64,000 bases of DNA from Marinomonas sp. THO17 (GTDB lineage: Bacteria; Pseudomonadota; Gammaproteobacteria; Pseudomonadales; Marinomonadaceae), in the NCBI RefSeq assembly GCF_040436405.1, contig NZ_AP031575.1:1878501-1942500 (forward strand). The letters run 5' to 3'. Below are positions 16,986 to 27,195 of the stretch, one piece after another. A program made the position numbers and the translations under genes. Every line of letters begins with the position of its first letter. Position 1 is the stretch's first letter. The notes beneath the pieces were generated by a model that had not been told where the DNA came from, did not search any database, and worked only from the letters and a program-made list of their open reading frames with translations.

Positions 16986-18503
16986 TCAACCAGATAGCAG
17001 ATTCCCTAAGGTCTTTTCCATTTTACGATAGCTTAAGGATTCCATAAGGTGTGCGCGGCTCACTTCTGTGCCATTCAAATCCGCTAAGGTTAAGGCGACT
17101 TTAAGTACCCTATGATAAGCTCGAGCAGATAAGTTTAATTTTTCCAAGGCTTGCTGCATAAAGCCTTTATCCGCTTCACTCAAGTTACAAATTCGTTCCA
17201 GCTCGCGTCCATTTAGCTGGGCATTTTGCACACCTTGGCGAACGCGTTGACGAATTACGGCAGCTTCCACGCGCTGTCGAATGGCATCACTTGATTCCCC
17301 TTCTTCTTGCGCATTAACCAACACATTCGACGGTAAAGGAGGGACTTCAACATGTAGATCAATACGATCTAAAAAGGGAGCCGACAGCTTTTTAAGGTAT
17401 TTTTGACTCGCTGCAGATTGATAATAATCTTGCTCCCCACGATACGTTTCATTACTGGCATTCATCGCCGCGACCAACTGAAAACGGGCAGGAAACATCA
17501 CTTGGCCACGTGCTCTAGAAATATGCACTTCACCACTTTCTAAGGGCTCTCGTAATACTTCTAAAACCTTACGATCGAATTCTGGTAACTCATCTAAAAA
17601 TAACACGCCACAATGTGCCAAAGAGACTTCTCCTGGCTGCGGAATCGAACCGCCCCCCACTAAAGCAACGGCCGAGCAAGAATGATGAGGAGAACGAAAA
17701 GGCCTTTCAGACCAGTGCCAATCGCGACCCATTTTACGTCCAGCTACCGACTGAACTGACGCCACAGATAAGGCTTCTGTTTCCGTCATTTGTGGCATGA
17801 TACTTGGCAAACGTGATGCTAACATGGTTTTACCTGTCCCTGCTGGACCGATGAACAGCAAATTATGACCACCTGCTGCCGCGACTTCTAAAGCTCGCCT
17901 TGCTTGGTACTGACCTTTTACATCGCGCATATCATTAAAGTGATGGCAGCTCTCTTGTGCATCTAATGCCTGTCCTAGGCAAGTAGGCAAACTGGTTTGC
18001 TTTAATAAATGCGCCGTCACTTGTGTTAAATGTCTGGCACAAACTGCATTTCCTTCAACTAAAGCGGCTTCTTGTTGGTTCGCTTCGGGCAAAATAAGTT
18101 GTCGACCGGCTTGCTGACAAGCAATCGCAGAGGGTAAAAGCCCAGAAATGCCTCGAATATCACCGGATAAGGCTAATTCGCCAATAAATTCTATGTCGCC
18201 AAGATTCACGTCACCCAATTGCCCCGAGGCTACCAACACACTAATGGCAATTGCCAAATCATAACGCCCACCTTCTTTAGGCAAATCCGCTGGCGCGAGA
18301 TTAATGGTGACTCGACGTGTTGGAAATTCAAAATGACTGTTGATAATGGCGCTGCGGACTCTGTCTTTGGCTTCACGCACTGCCGCTTCAGGTAAGCCAA
18401 CAATGTTAAGAGAGGGTAAACCATTGGAAATATGCGTTTCTACTGTTACTAAGGGAGACATCACGCCCACACGAGCACGACTGTATATGGTTGCTAAACT
18501 CAT
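16986..18503 (-). CDS. comM: YifB/ComM family Mg-chelatase-like AAA+ ATPase
   Basis: A 505-residue protein: N-terminal ChlI-type domain with Lon-protease-like fold (MSLATIYSRARVGV onward), AAA+ core with Walker A LLFIGPAGTGKTMLASRL and Walker B GVLFLDELPEF, and a C-terminal Mg-chelatase domain. In Vibrio and Haemophilus, ComM is a hexameric helicase that promotes branch migration during natural transformation. I chose the ATG at 18503, five bases after AAGGAG, over a GTG six bases upstream. It stands alone at the head of a small minus-strand group. Confidence 0.92.
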   Translation of the reverse strand: MSLATIYSRARVGVMSPLVTVETHISNGLPSLNIVGLPEAAVREAKDRVRSAIINSHFEFPTRRVTINLAPADLPKEGGRYDLAIAISVLVASGQLGDVNLGDIEFIGELALSGDIRGISGLLPSAIACQQAGRQLILPEANQQEAALVEGNAVCARHLTQVTAHLLKQTSLPTCLGQALDAQESCHHFNDMRDVKGQYQARRALEVAAAGGHNLLFIGPAGTGKTMLASRLPSIMPQMTETEALSVASVQSVAGRKMGRDWHWSERPFRSPHHSCSAVALVGGGSIPQPGEVSLAHCGVLFLDELPEFDRKVLEVLREPLESGEVHISRARGQVMFPARFQLVAAMNASNETYRGEQDYYQSAASQKYLKKLSAPFLDRIDLHVEVPPLPSNVLVNAQEEGESSDAIRQRVEAAVIRQRVRQGVQNAQLNGRELERICNLSEADKGFMQQALEKLNLSARAYHRVLKVALTLADLNGTEVSRAHLMESLSYRKMEKTLGNLLSG

Positions 18504-18652
18504 GATCACTCCTTGATCTAAGAATTATGGCACGCTGAATCATCCTTTTCGGCGTGTTGTGCGTATTTGAGTTAATCTATAGCTTTTTAACTCAATCACG
18601 TTTTAACTAGTGCTTTTTTATTCACTTTATTAATTACTATTTCTAGCCCATC

Positions 18653-18874
18653 ATGAACAAAAATCAGATCAATCCAGACAAACTTTTATTGTCCAAATGG
18701 ACTTCTCGCACACCTCAACAAAAAGAAAAACACTTTATTGTGACCGAGTTATTTCGAGACGAAAACGACCAAATACTCGAATGCTTGTTGGAAGCCGTCA
18801 TCAATAAAAACCAATATCGCGTTGTTTGGCAAGAGCTTGCTAACATTGAGCAATGGCAGCAGGGTTGGAAATAG
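18653..18874 (+). CDS. TIGR02450-type small Trp-rich protein
   Basis: A 73-residue protein whose features are INPDKLLLSKWTSRTPQQKE, then KHFIVTELF, and a C-terminal WQELANIEQWQQGWK. Conserved Trp residues at the start and end and the NPxKLLxSKWT motif match the TIGR02450 family of small conserved proteins. Function is not known. No signal peptide or membrane segment. It is convergent with ubiK, six bases apart. Confidence 0.8.
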   Translation: MNKNQINPDKLLLSKWTSRTPQQKEKHFIVTELFRDENDQILECLLEAVINKNQYRVVWQELANIEQWQQGWK

Positions 18875-18879
18875 AGACC

Positions 18880-19116
18880 TTATTTTTCCTCTAACTCGGC
18901 TAGACGCGCTTCCAATAAAGCGAGTTTTTCACGATATCTCGCTAACATAGCAGCCTGCACTTCAAACTCTTCACGCGTCACCAAGTCCATCTTACTGAGG
19001 GTATTTTGCGCTACTTGATGAAGCTGCGCCTGAATTTCCTCTTTGGGCAATTTGCCTAACGTATCCGCAGCTTGCTCCAAACCAGTGCCTAATTGCTTTA
19101 TAAATTGATCAATCAT
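18880..19116 (-). CDS. ubiK: Ubiquinone biosynthesis accessory factor UbiK (YqiC/BMFP)
   Basis: A 78-residue protein: an amphipathic N-terminal helix (MIDQFIKQLGTGLEQAADTL) and a C-terminal coiled coil (YREKLALLEARLAELEEK). This is the layout of the BMFP family, trimeric membrane-fusogenic proteins that help assemble the Ubi complex in the cytosol. I chose the Met at 19116; the frame is open further upstream to a Met at 19185 but those residues have no counterpart in the family. Confidence 0.85.
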   Translation of the reverse strand: MIDQFIKQLGTGLEQAADTLGKLPKEEIQAQLHQVAQNTLSKMDLVTREEFEVQAAMLARYREKLALLEARLAELEEK

Positions 19117-19909
<793 letters not shown>

Positions 19910-19948
19910 TCACTGTTCGAATAATAAAAGCCTTTAGGGGGGCGAAAC

Positions 19949-21211
19949 ATGCAAGATCAAATTTTTCACTTACAATATGCCATGGACACCTTCTACTTCT
20001 TGGTGTGTGGCGCACTGGTTATGTGGATGGCAGCTGGGTTTGCCATGTTGGAAGCAGGTCTAGTACGTGCTAAAAACACCACAGAAATCCTTACCAAGAA
20101 CGTCGCTTTGTTCGCGATCTCTTGTATCATGTACCTAGTATGTGGTTACTCAATCATGTACGGCGGCACTTGGTTCCTAACTGGCATTCAAGATGTTGAC
20201 GTGGCTTCAACGCTAACTGACTTTGCTGGCCGTGACGGCGGTTTCGAAGGCGGTTCTATTTACTCTGGCGCTTCTGATTTCTTCTTCCAAGTGGTATTCG
20301 TAGCAACGGCGATGTCTATCGTCTCTGGTGCGGTTGCTGAGCGCATGAAATTATGGTCTTTCCTAATCTTCGCGGTAGTAATGACAGCTTTCATCTACCC
20401 AATGGAAGGTTCTTGGACTTGGGGTGGCAACGATGTATTCGGTATGTTCAACCTAGGCGACCTTGGTTTCTCTGATTTCGCAGGTTCTGGTATCGTTCAT
20501 ATGGCAGGTGCAGCAGCCGCTCTAGCAGGTGTTATTGTACTTGGTGCTCGTAAAGGTAAATATGGCCCTAACGGCGAAGTACGCGCTATCCCTGGTGCTA
20601 ACCTACCACTAGCAACACTAGGTACTTTCATCCTTTGGATGGGTTGGTTCGGTTTCAACGGTGGTTCCGTATTGAAGCTAGGTGATATTGCCAACGCTAA
20701 CTCTGTCGCCATGGTATTCCTAAATACTAATGCAGCGGCGGCTGGTGGTGCGATCGGTGCACTATTGCTTGCTCGCATTCTATTTGGTAAAGCGGATATC
20801 ACTATGCTACTTAATGGTGCACTAGCAGGTCTTGTTGCCATTACTGCTGAGCCTTCTACTCCTTCGGCTCTAGGTGCAACGCTAATCGGTGTTGTAGGTG
20901 GTCTAATCGTTGTGGTTTCTATCTTGACACTAGATAAGCTAAAAATTGACGATCCAGTTGGTGCTATCTCTGTTCACGGTGTGGTTGGTCTTTGGGGTCT
21001 ATTAGCAGTGCCTCTAACTAACGACGGCGTAAGTTTCAGCGGTCAAATCGCAGGAGCATTGACTATCTTCCTATGGGTATTCGTAACCAGCTTGGTAGCT
21101 TGGTTGATTATCAAAGCTATCATGGGTGTTCGTGTTAGCGAAGAAGAAGAGTACGAAGGTGTTGACCTATCTGAATGTGGTATGGAAGCGTACCCAGAAT
21201 TCAAGAAGTAA
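19949..21211 (+). CDS. amtB: Ammonium transporter AmtB
   Basis: A 420-residue channel protein with about eleven spans. The twin pore histidines are in SGIVHMAGAAAAL and GAISVHGVVGLWG, the Phe-gate region is DFFFQVVFVATAMSIVSGAV, and AAGFAMLEAGLVRAKN is the conserved first-helix motif. The start MQDQIFHLQYAMDTFYFLVC lacks the cleaved signal peptide seen in E. coli AmtB. It is preceded by a GGGGGG-rich ribosome site and co-transcribed with glnK. It conducts ammonium inward under low nitrogen and is gated by GlnK. The C-terminal tail is acidic. Confidence 0.95.
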   Translation: MQDQIFHLQYAMDTFYFLVCGALVMWMAAGFAMLEAGLVRAKNTTEILTKNVALFAISCIMYLVCGYSIMYGGTWFLTGIQDVDVASTLTDFAGRDGGFEGGSIYSGASDFFFQVVFVATAMSIVSGAVAERMKLWSFLIFAVVMTAFIYPMEGSWTWGGNDVFGMFNLGDLGFSDFAGSGIVHMAGAAAALAGVIVLGARKGKYGPNGEVRAIPGANLPLATLGTFILWMGWFGFNGGSVLKLGDIANANSVAMVFLNTNAAAAGGAIGALLLARILFGKADITMLLNGALAGLVAITAEPSTPSALGATLIGVVGGLIVVVSILTLDKLKIDDPVGAISVHGVVGLWGLLAVPLTNDGVSFSGQIAGALTIFLWVFVTSLVAWLIIKAIMGVRVSEEEEYEGVDLSECGMEAYPEFKK

Positions 21212-21250
21212 GACACAGTTAATCTCATCTTACTCTTTTCTGTAAGACCA

Positions 21251-21282
21251 AACCCTCGCCCCGGCGGGGGTTTTCTTTTTTT
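21251..21282 (+). terminator. Rho-independent terminator after amtB
   Basis: A GC-rich hairpin built from CCCTCGCC and GGCGGGGG with a very short loop is followed by TTTTCTTTTTTT. It lies 40 bases after the amtB stop and closes the glnK-amtB unit. Confidence 0.85.
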
Positions 21283-21383
21283 AGCGCTCATAATTGCAAT
21301 GAAAGGATTTCAAAGAAGTTATCACCCCAATCACCCAATAGGTTATTATCCAATTTTATCGCGAACATAAAGGCTCACTCAGC

Positions 21384-22910
21384 ATGCGTGAAGATTTACA
21401 TTTAAAAATTCGTAACATCACCAACCAAGATTACACCCAAGTCAAAACCCTAATGGATAAGGTTTATCATGATATTGGCGGCGCCTGGCCTGAGCATACT
21501 ATCCATAAACTGATTAAAGACTTTCCAGAGGGGCAGATCTGTCTGGAAGATCATGGTGAAATTGTTGGCATTGCCCTTTCTGTACAAGTGAATTATCAAA
21601 AATTCAGTAACCCACACACTTATGATGATTTAGTAGATCAAAAGGAAAATATCTTAAATGACCCAATGGGTGATGCTATGTATGGTCTGGATCTACTGAT
21701 TTCACCTGATTATCGGGGTTATCGTTTGGGACGTCGTCTCTATGAGGCCAGAAAAGAACTGTGTCGCCAACATAATCTAAGAGCAATTTTAGCCGGTGGT
21801 CGCATTCCAAATTATCATGAACATGCTCATGAAATGACCGCCGTAGAATATCTTGAAGCAGTGAGCGAGCGAAAAATTTATGATCCTATTTTGACCTTTC
21901 AATTATCAAACGATTTTCAGGTCACTCGCTTAATGAAACGTTACTTGCCGGAAGATGAAAAATCGCAAGGCTATGCGACCTTATTGGAATGGAAAAATAT
22001 TTTCTTCACGCCAGAAACTACAGTAATACAATCCCGTAAAACCCAAGTGCGTATTGGGGCCATTCAATGGCAAATGCGTGAAGTGGAAAGTGTTGATGAG
22101 CTACTCAAACAAGTCGAATACTTTGTTGATGCTGTCTCCGACTATAAAAGTGACTTTGTACTCTTCCCCGAGTTCTTTAACGCGCCTTTAATTGGCTTAA
22201 GCCCAGACCAAAGTAATCAAACTGAAGCCATTCGATTCTTAGCCAGTTTCACCGAACGCTTTAAAAATGAAATGTCACAATTGGCGGTCAGCTACAACAT
22301 TAATGTGATTACCGGTTCCATGCCATTAATGGAAGATGAAACTCTCTATAATGTCAGCTACCTATGTCGTCGTGATGGCACAGTAGAAGAACAGAAAAAA
22401 ATTCATATCACCCCGCACGAGCGGCGTGATTGGATCATCGAAGGTGGCCATGATTTAAAAGTGTTTGATACGGATGCGGGTCGAGTCGGTATTTTGATAT
22501 GTTACGATGTGGAATTCCCTGAACTGGGACGTTTATTGGCCTCTCAAGACATGGACATTTTGTTCGTACCTTTCTGGACAGATACTAAAAACGGCTACTT
22601 GCGAGTACGTCGCTGCGCCCAAGCACGAGCCATTGAAAACGAATGCTACGTGGTGATCTGTGGTAGTTGTGGCAACTTACCACAAGTAGAAAATCTAGAC
22701 ATACAGTATGCACAAAGTTCCGTATTTTCACCTTCCGACTTTTCCTATCCACACGATGCCGTCATGGCAGAAACCACACCAAATACGGAGATGATCATGT
22801 TCTCAGATTTGGACTTAGATAAGTTAAAACTGACGCGAAGTGAAGGCTCGGTTAATAACCTAAAAGACCGTCGTACTGACCTGTATTCGCTTAATTGGAA
22901 AAGTCTGTAA
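21384..22910 (+). CDS. Bifunctional GNAT N-acetyltransferase / carbon-nitrogen hydrolase (nitrilase family)
   Basis: A 508-residue two-domain protein. Residues about 1-210 are a GNAT domain with the acetyl-CoA loop LLISPDYRGYRLGRRLYEAR. Residues about 225-508 are a nitrilase-superfamily domain with Glu in FPEFFNAP, Lys in EQKKIHITPHE, and Cys in VGILICYDVEFPELGRL, the E-K-C catalytic set. Fusions of this kind occur widely in proteobacteria without a firmly assigned substrate; amide hydrolysis coupled to acyl transfer is a guess. The gene is followed by radA 70 bases later. Confidence 0.9.
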   Translation: MREDLHLKIRNITNQDYTQVKTLMDKVYHDIGGAWPEHTIHKLIKDFPEGQICLEDHGEIVGIALSVQVNYQKFSNPHTYDDLVDQKENILNDPMGDAMYGLDLLISPDYRGYRLGRRLYEARKELCRQHNLRAILAGGRIPNYHEHAHEMTAVEYLEAVSERKIYDPILTFQLSNDFQVTRLMKRYLPEDEKSQGYATLLEWKNIFFTPETTVIQSRKTQVRIGAIQWQMREVESVDELLKQVEYFVDAVSDYKSDFVLFPEFFNAPLIGLSPDQSNQTEAIRFLASFTERFKNEMSQLAVSYNINVITGSMPLMEDETLYNVSYLCRRDGTVEEQKKIHITPHERRDWIIEGGHDLKVFDTDAGRVGILICYDVEFPELGRLLASQDMDILFVPFWTDTKNGYLRVRRCAQARAIENECYVVICGSCGNLPQVENLDIQYAQSSVFSPSDFSYPHDAVMAETTPNTEMIMFSDLDLDKLKLTRSEGSVNNLKDRRTDLYSLNWKSL

Positions 22911-22980
22911 CGAGCATTAAGTAATATTCGCCCTGTGATAACATGGACGTTAACCAAGACAAGCAAATTAAGAGAAACAA

Positions 22981-24366
22981 ATGGCTAAAGCGAAAACCGC
23001 CTTTGTCTGCAATGAATGCGGTGCAGACTACGCCAAATGGCAAGGCCAATGTCAGGCCTGTGGCGCATGGAATTCACTTTCAGAAATACGCCTAACTTCC
23101 AGAAAAACTTCAGCACGAGTAGCGGCCAGCCAAGACACTAGAACCCTAGGTTATGCCGGCGCGACTACAGGTATTCAAGACTTATCCGAAGTGGATCTGG
23201 CCGATGTACCACGCTTCAGCTCAGGAGCAAATGAATTTGACCGAGTATTAGGGGGCGGTTTAGTGCCAGGAGGCGTGGTGTTAATTGGTGGTCACCCAGG
23301 GGCAGGCAAGAGTACGTTATTGCTGCAAACCATGTGCTGGCTTGCGCAACAACAAAGTGCACTCTATGTAACGGGGGAAGAATCACTACAGCAAGTTGCC
23401 ATGCGTGCCAAGCGTCTTGGTTTACCTACACAAAACCTCAAAATGCTGTCTGAAACGAATGTTGAAGCCATTCTCAATGTAGCACAACAAGTAAAACCCA
23501 AAGTCATCGTCATTGACTCAATCCAGGTCATGCATTTGGATGGTATTGAATCTGCACCAGGGAGTGTGTCGCAAGTTCGTGAAAGCGCTGCTGTACTGAC
23601 CCGCTTTGCCAAGCAAACACAAACCGCCGTCTTGCTGGTTGGGCATGTAACCAAAGACGGTACCTTGGCAGGACCAAAAGTGTTGGAACACATGGTAGAT
23701 TGTTCGGTATTACTAGAAGGCTCGGAAGATTCACGTTTTCGCACCTTACGTGGTATGAAAAACCGCTTTGGGGCAGTAAACGAGCTAGGGGTTTTTGCCA
23801 TGTTGGAAAACGGCTTGAAAGAAGTCAAAAACCCCAGTTCTATTTTCCTCAATCGTAGCAATCATCCGGCAGCAGGTAGTTTAGTTATGGTGGTGTGGGA
23901 AGGTACTCGTCCACTACTCGTTGAACTGCAAGCCTTAGTGGATGATTCCGCTCTTGGTAATCCAAGGCGTGTCACAGTAGGTTTTGATCATAATCGTTTG
24001 GCCATGTTACTCGCTGTACTTCACAAGCACGGCGGCTTATTAACGGCCGATCAGGATGTATACCTAAATGTGGTGGGTGGCGTCAAAGTATTAGAAACCA
24101 GCGCAGATTTGGCCGCTATTGCAGCTGTCGTATCCAGTTTCCGTGATCAAGTATTACCGCACGACTTGGTCGTACTAGGAGAAGTTGGCTTGTCGGGCGA
24201 AATTCGTCCGGTTCCCTCTGGGCAAGAACGTATTAGTGAAGCTGCAAAACATGGCTTTACTAAAGCCGTTGTACCAAAAGCCAATTGTCCGAAAAAATCG
24301 ATTGATGGTATGAAAGTCATAGGAGTAGAACGTCTCTCCGAAGCCTTAGAAGCTATTTTCGGTTAA
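22981..24366 (+). CDS. radA: DNA repair protein RadA
   Basis: A 461-residue protein. An N-terminal C4 zinc finger (CNECGADYAKWQGQCQACGAW), quoted as CNECGADYAKW and QGQCQACGAW, leads into a RecA-like ATPase with Walker A IGGHPGAGKSTLLLQ and Walker B VIVIDSIQVMH, the RadA-specific KNRFG motif (RGMKNRFGAVNELG), and a C-terminal Lon-protease-like domain (DLVVLGEVGLSGEIRPV). It acts in branch migration during recombination. The final 21 bases overlap the end of the convergent DUF1289 gene. Confidence 0.96.
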   Translation: MAKAKTAFVCNECGADYAKWQGQCQACGAWNSLSEIRLTSRKTSARVAASQDTRTLGYAGATTGIQDLSEVDLADVPRFSSGANEFDRVLGGGLVPGGVVLIGGHPGAGKSTLLLQTMCWLAQQQSALYVTGEESLQQVAMRAKRLGLPTQNLKMLSETNVEAILNVAQQVKPKVIVIDSIQVMHLDGIESAPGSVSQVRESAAVLTRFAKQTQTAVLLVGHVTKDGTLAGPKVLEHMVDCSVLLEGSEDSRFRTLRGMKNRFGAVNELGVFAMLENGLKEVKNPSSIFLNRSNHPAAGSLVMVVWEGTRPLLVELQALVDDSALGNPRRVTVGFDHNRLAMLLAVLHKHGGLLTADQDVYLNVVGGVKVLETSADLAAIAAVVSSFRDQVLPHDLVVLGEVGLSGEIRPVPSGQERISEAAKHGFTKAVVPKANCPKKSIDGMKVIGVERLSEALEAIFG

Positions 24367-24642
24367 CGAATTGACAAACAAATCACCAACAGGGTCATCT
24401 TCTATGCCATACGGCAATGCTTTGTCAGACATAGCTTCAAGCTTATCTTGGCGTGCTTTTAACAAACGTGCTCGGCGCTGTTTACAGAGTTCTAATACAT
24501 GAAAACGCGCTTCATTGGACAAGGAAAACCAATGAAAGCGCTCTTCTCGGTTACGCAAGCACCCTTTGCAAAAGCCTTTTTTGGTATTTTCACAGATACC
24601 GCGACAAGGGCTTTCTATGGCAAATAACTCGATTTGTTCCAT
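24346..24642 (-). CDS. DUF1289 domain protein
   Basis: A 98-residue protein with the DUF1289 core SPCRGICENTKKGFCKGCLR, which has four Cys as in C-x3-C and C-x2-C pairs, followed by NREERFHWFSLSNEARFHVL. The C-terminal tail is acidic. Function is unknown; the Cys set suggests a small metal-binding protein. Its last 21 bases overlap radA in the opposite direction, and a lipoprotein gene starts convergently-downstream on the same strand. Confidence 0.85.
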   Translation of the reverse strand: MEQIELFAIESPCRGICENTKKGFCKGCLRNREERFHWFSLSNEARFHVLELCKQRRARLLKARQDKLEAMSDKALPYGIEDDPVGDLFVNSLTENSF

Positions 24643-24666
24643 ACGCCCTCCGTTATCATTGAGACC

Positions 24667-25272
24667 TTATTTTGTAGCTAGCTGAAAATCATACACTTCT
24701 TCGGGTGACAAAAAGTAGACTCTATCGGCAGGGGCTGCCGTCAAAGAAAACCAATAAAAACGCTCAGGCACACCCATTTCTAGATAAAAGTTTACATAAG
24801 TTGCATGAATAGGATCAGCCACATTCGCACTGGAAGCCTTCACCCGCGTTCCATCCGACCAAGCATGAACACCAACACCTGCTCCTGCGCCAATTGATCG
24901 CTCAACCCCACCAAGAAACAAATCCACACCGCCAGAAAGAACGTATCCCGTAGTCGCGATATGCGTATTTAACCCTAATCGGCGGATTAAACGGGCAGCA
25001 TCCATGGTAGCTTGCTGATCAACGGAACCCGGCACATCCACTAACACCAAGTCCGTCACATTTGGGTTTTCAGCGAGAAAAGCAGTTAATTGCTCCACCA
25101 AGCTAGAGCTTAAAATACCCGACATATAGGCAGTATTATCTTCAACTTCAAAGGCGATGGATTCCGTTTCCGAGACCTCTTGATTATCCATAGAAGCACA
25201 AGCTGACAACAACAGAGCGAGGGAGAGAAATAAGCCTTTCAGCCCACTTGGCAAAAACCTAATAATCTTCAT
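24667..25272 (-). CDS. Lipoprotein with ClpP/crotonase-like fold signature
   Basis: A 201-residue protein with a lipoprotein signal: basic start MKIIRFLPSGLKGLFLSLAL, then LLSACAS lipobox with Cys near residue 25. The mature part shows strand-turn patterns of the ClpP-like superfamily (DLVLVDVPGSVDQQATMDAA, then HIATTGYVLSGGVDLFLGG and GAGAGVGVHAW), like the COG3904 group. The SGG in the position of the oxyanion/nucleophile loop is retained, but I cannot confirm a catalytic triad. Likely a periplasm-facing membrane-anchored protein of unknown role. Confidence 0.6.
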   Translation of the reverse strand: MKIIRFLPSGLKGLFLSLALLLSACASMDNQEVSETESIAFEVEDNTAYMSGILSSSLVEQLTAFLAENPNVTDLVLVDVPGSVDQQATMDAARLIRRLGLNTHIATTGYVLSGGVDLFLGGVERSIGAGAGVGVHAWSDGTRVKASSANVADPIHATYVNFYLEMGVPERFYWFSLTAAPADRVYFLSPEEVYDFQLATK

Positions 25273-25382
25273 AGCGTACTAATGAACCCAACAACATGAC
25301 TAGCTGCTAACATACTAGTTCAAAAAAACACCACTTCCCAGTGAAAGTAAGGCTCTTCACAGCAATTTCACGTAATTTGATG

Positions 25383-25418
25383 AAAAAAGACCGCTATGGC
25401 AGATGGCCAATAGCGGTC
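25383..25418 (-). terminator. Rho-independent terminator downstream of mmsA
   Basis: On the minus strand a hairpin with arms GACCGCTAT and ATAGCGGTC and an inner GGCC/GGC stretch is followed by six T. It lies about 65 bases past the mmsA stop. Confidence 0.75.
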
Positions 25419-25481
25419 AATCAAACATGACTCTCTGAAATCGTTTGATACTGAACTTGAAAAGACAAGTGTCAAATCTAA

Positions 25482-26972
25482 CTAAGAAGGAAAGGCAAAG
25501 CTCTTACCTTCTCGTACGCCCGCCGACGGCCAACGCTGAGTAATGGTTTTACGCTTAGTATAAAAGCGCACCGCATCTGGACCATAAGCGTGCAAGTCAC
25601 CAAATAACGAACGCTTCCAACCACCAAAGCTATGGTAGGCCACAGGCACGGGTAAAGGTACATTAATCCCCACCATGCCCACTTCAATATGATCTGAGAA
25701 ATAACGCGCTGCTTCTCCATCGCGGGTAAAGATACAAGTCCCGTTACCATATTCATGGTCGTTAATTAAGCTCATGGCTTCTTCCATGGAATCAACACGA
25801 ATAACTTGCAAGACAGGGCCGAAAATTTCCTGTTGATAAGAATCCATTTCTTTGGTGACCCCATCTATTAAGGTGGCGCCAACAAAGAAGCCATTTTCAT
25901 AACCCGCAACCTGAGGATTACGACCATCCACCACGACTGTGGCCCCCTGCTGCTCTGCACTATTTATAAAGCCAACCACTTTATCCTTGTGCTGTTTGGT
26001 AATCACAGGTCCAAAGTCGTTTGTTTTATCAGAGCATTCACCCACTTTTAATGGCGCCATCGCAGCTTTCATTTTAGTGACTAATTCATCACCGGCTGCT
26101 TTGCCCACTGCAACGGCAACCGATAGTGCCATACAACGCTCGCCAGACGAACCAAAAGCCGCGCCCAATAATTGACTCACCACATTGTCCATATCGGCAT
26201 CCGGCATCACAATGGCATGATTTTTCGCACCGCCTAATGCCTGACAACGCTTACCATTGGCGCTGGCTTTGCTATAAATATATTCGGCAATAGGTGTCGA
26301 GCCAACAAAACTTACCGCTTTAACGCGCTTGTCTTCTAGCAAGGTATCAACCGCTTCTTTATCGCCATTCACCACATTGAAAACCCCAGCAGGCAAACCG
26401 GCTTCATGAAGCAGTTCCGCAATAAAAATAGACGTACTAGGGTCTCTCTCAGAAGGTTTGAGAACAAAGGTATTGCCACATACTATGGCCATTGGGAACA
26501 TCCACAAGGGTACCATAGCTGGGAAATTAAAAGGCGTAATACCCGCTACCACACCAAGAGGCTGGAACTCGCTCCAAGAATCAATGTTTGGGCCAACATT
26601 TTTGCTGTACTCGCCTTTTAACAGTTCTGGCGCACCACAAGCGTATTCTACATTTTCAATACCTCGTTGCAGCTCACCAGCCGCATCATGACAAATTTTA
26701 CCGTGCTCAGCGCCAATCAATTCACAAATTTTATCAGCGTGTTTTTCAAGCAAAGCTTTATAATTGAACATAATTCGAGCACGTTTTAACGGTGGTGTGT
26801 TTCGCCACTCTGGATACGCCGCTTGTGCCACTGCAATAGCCTCTTCCACTGTTGCCCGCGGCGCAATAGCAACTTGCTTAGCCACTTGGCCTGTGGCCGG
26901 ATTAAAGACCTCTTGCTTACGAATTGCTGCGTGCGATGCTTCACCGCCAATAATGTGTCCAATAAGTTCCAT
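25482..26972 (-). CDS. mmsA: Methylmalonate-semialdehyde dehydrogenase (CoA-acylating)
   Basis: A 496-residue aldehyde dehydrogenase. The catalytic Cys lies in GSSGERCMALSVAVAVG; the usual general-base Glu is replaced by Asn in LGGAKNHAIVMPDAD, as in MMSDH proteins, and ITPFNFPAMVPLWMFPMA is the family cofactor segment. It converts malonate or methylmalonate semialdehyde to acetyl- or propionyl-CoA in valine, myo-inositol or beta-alanine breakdown. I chose the Met at 26972 (MELIGHIIGG) because GGGA precedes it; an upstream Met at 26990 has no ribosome site. A LysR gene is divergent; no other catabolic genes are adjacent. Confidence 0.93.
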   Translation of the reverse strand: MELIGHIIGGEASHAAIRKQEVFNPATGQVAKQVAIAPRATVEEAIAVAQAAYPEWRNTPPLKRARIMFNYKALLEKHADKICELIGAEHGKICHDAAGELQRGIENVEYACGAPELLKGEYSKNVGPNIDSWSEFQPLGVVAGITPFNFPAMVPLWMFPMAIVCGNTFVLKPSERDPSTSIFIAELLHEAGLPAGVFNVVNGDKEAVDTLLEDKRVKAVSFVGSTPIAEYIYSKASANGKRCQALGGAKNHAIVMPDADMDNVVSQLLGAAFGSSGERCMALSVAVAVGKAAGDELVTKMKAAMAPLKVGECSDKTNDFGPVITKQHKDKVVGFINSAEQQGATVVVDGRNPQVAGYENGFFVGATLIDGVTKEMDSYQQEIFGPVLQVIRVDSMEEAMSLINDHEYGNGTCIFTRDGEAARYFSDHIEVGMVGINVPLPVPVAYHSFGGWKRSLFGDLHAYGPDAVRFYTKRKTITQRWPSAGVREGKSFAFPS

Positions 26973-27195
26973 AAATGTCCCATTTATCATAGTTGTAATA
27001 AAAGCTATTTCTGCGAAAGTCCTGAATTAATCGACTTATCACACAAACTATTGACCTCACTATGCCTAGCGAAATAGATTATAAAAAGTTAATTTTATTA
27101 ACCCTTGGTTAACTTATTATTTAACTAATGGCTTAATATTCTTTCCTTCTAAATATCCTTAAGAAATGGCCTGTTATTAAATGAGGTTGAGTACA

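Noticed and set aside
26764..27030. Plus-strand open frames opposite mmsA
   Set aside because: They mirror the mmsA coding frame and show no independent start signal or family motif.
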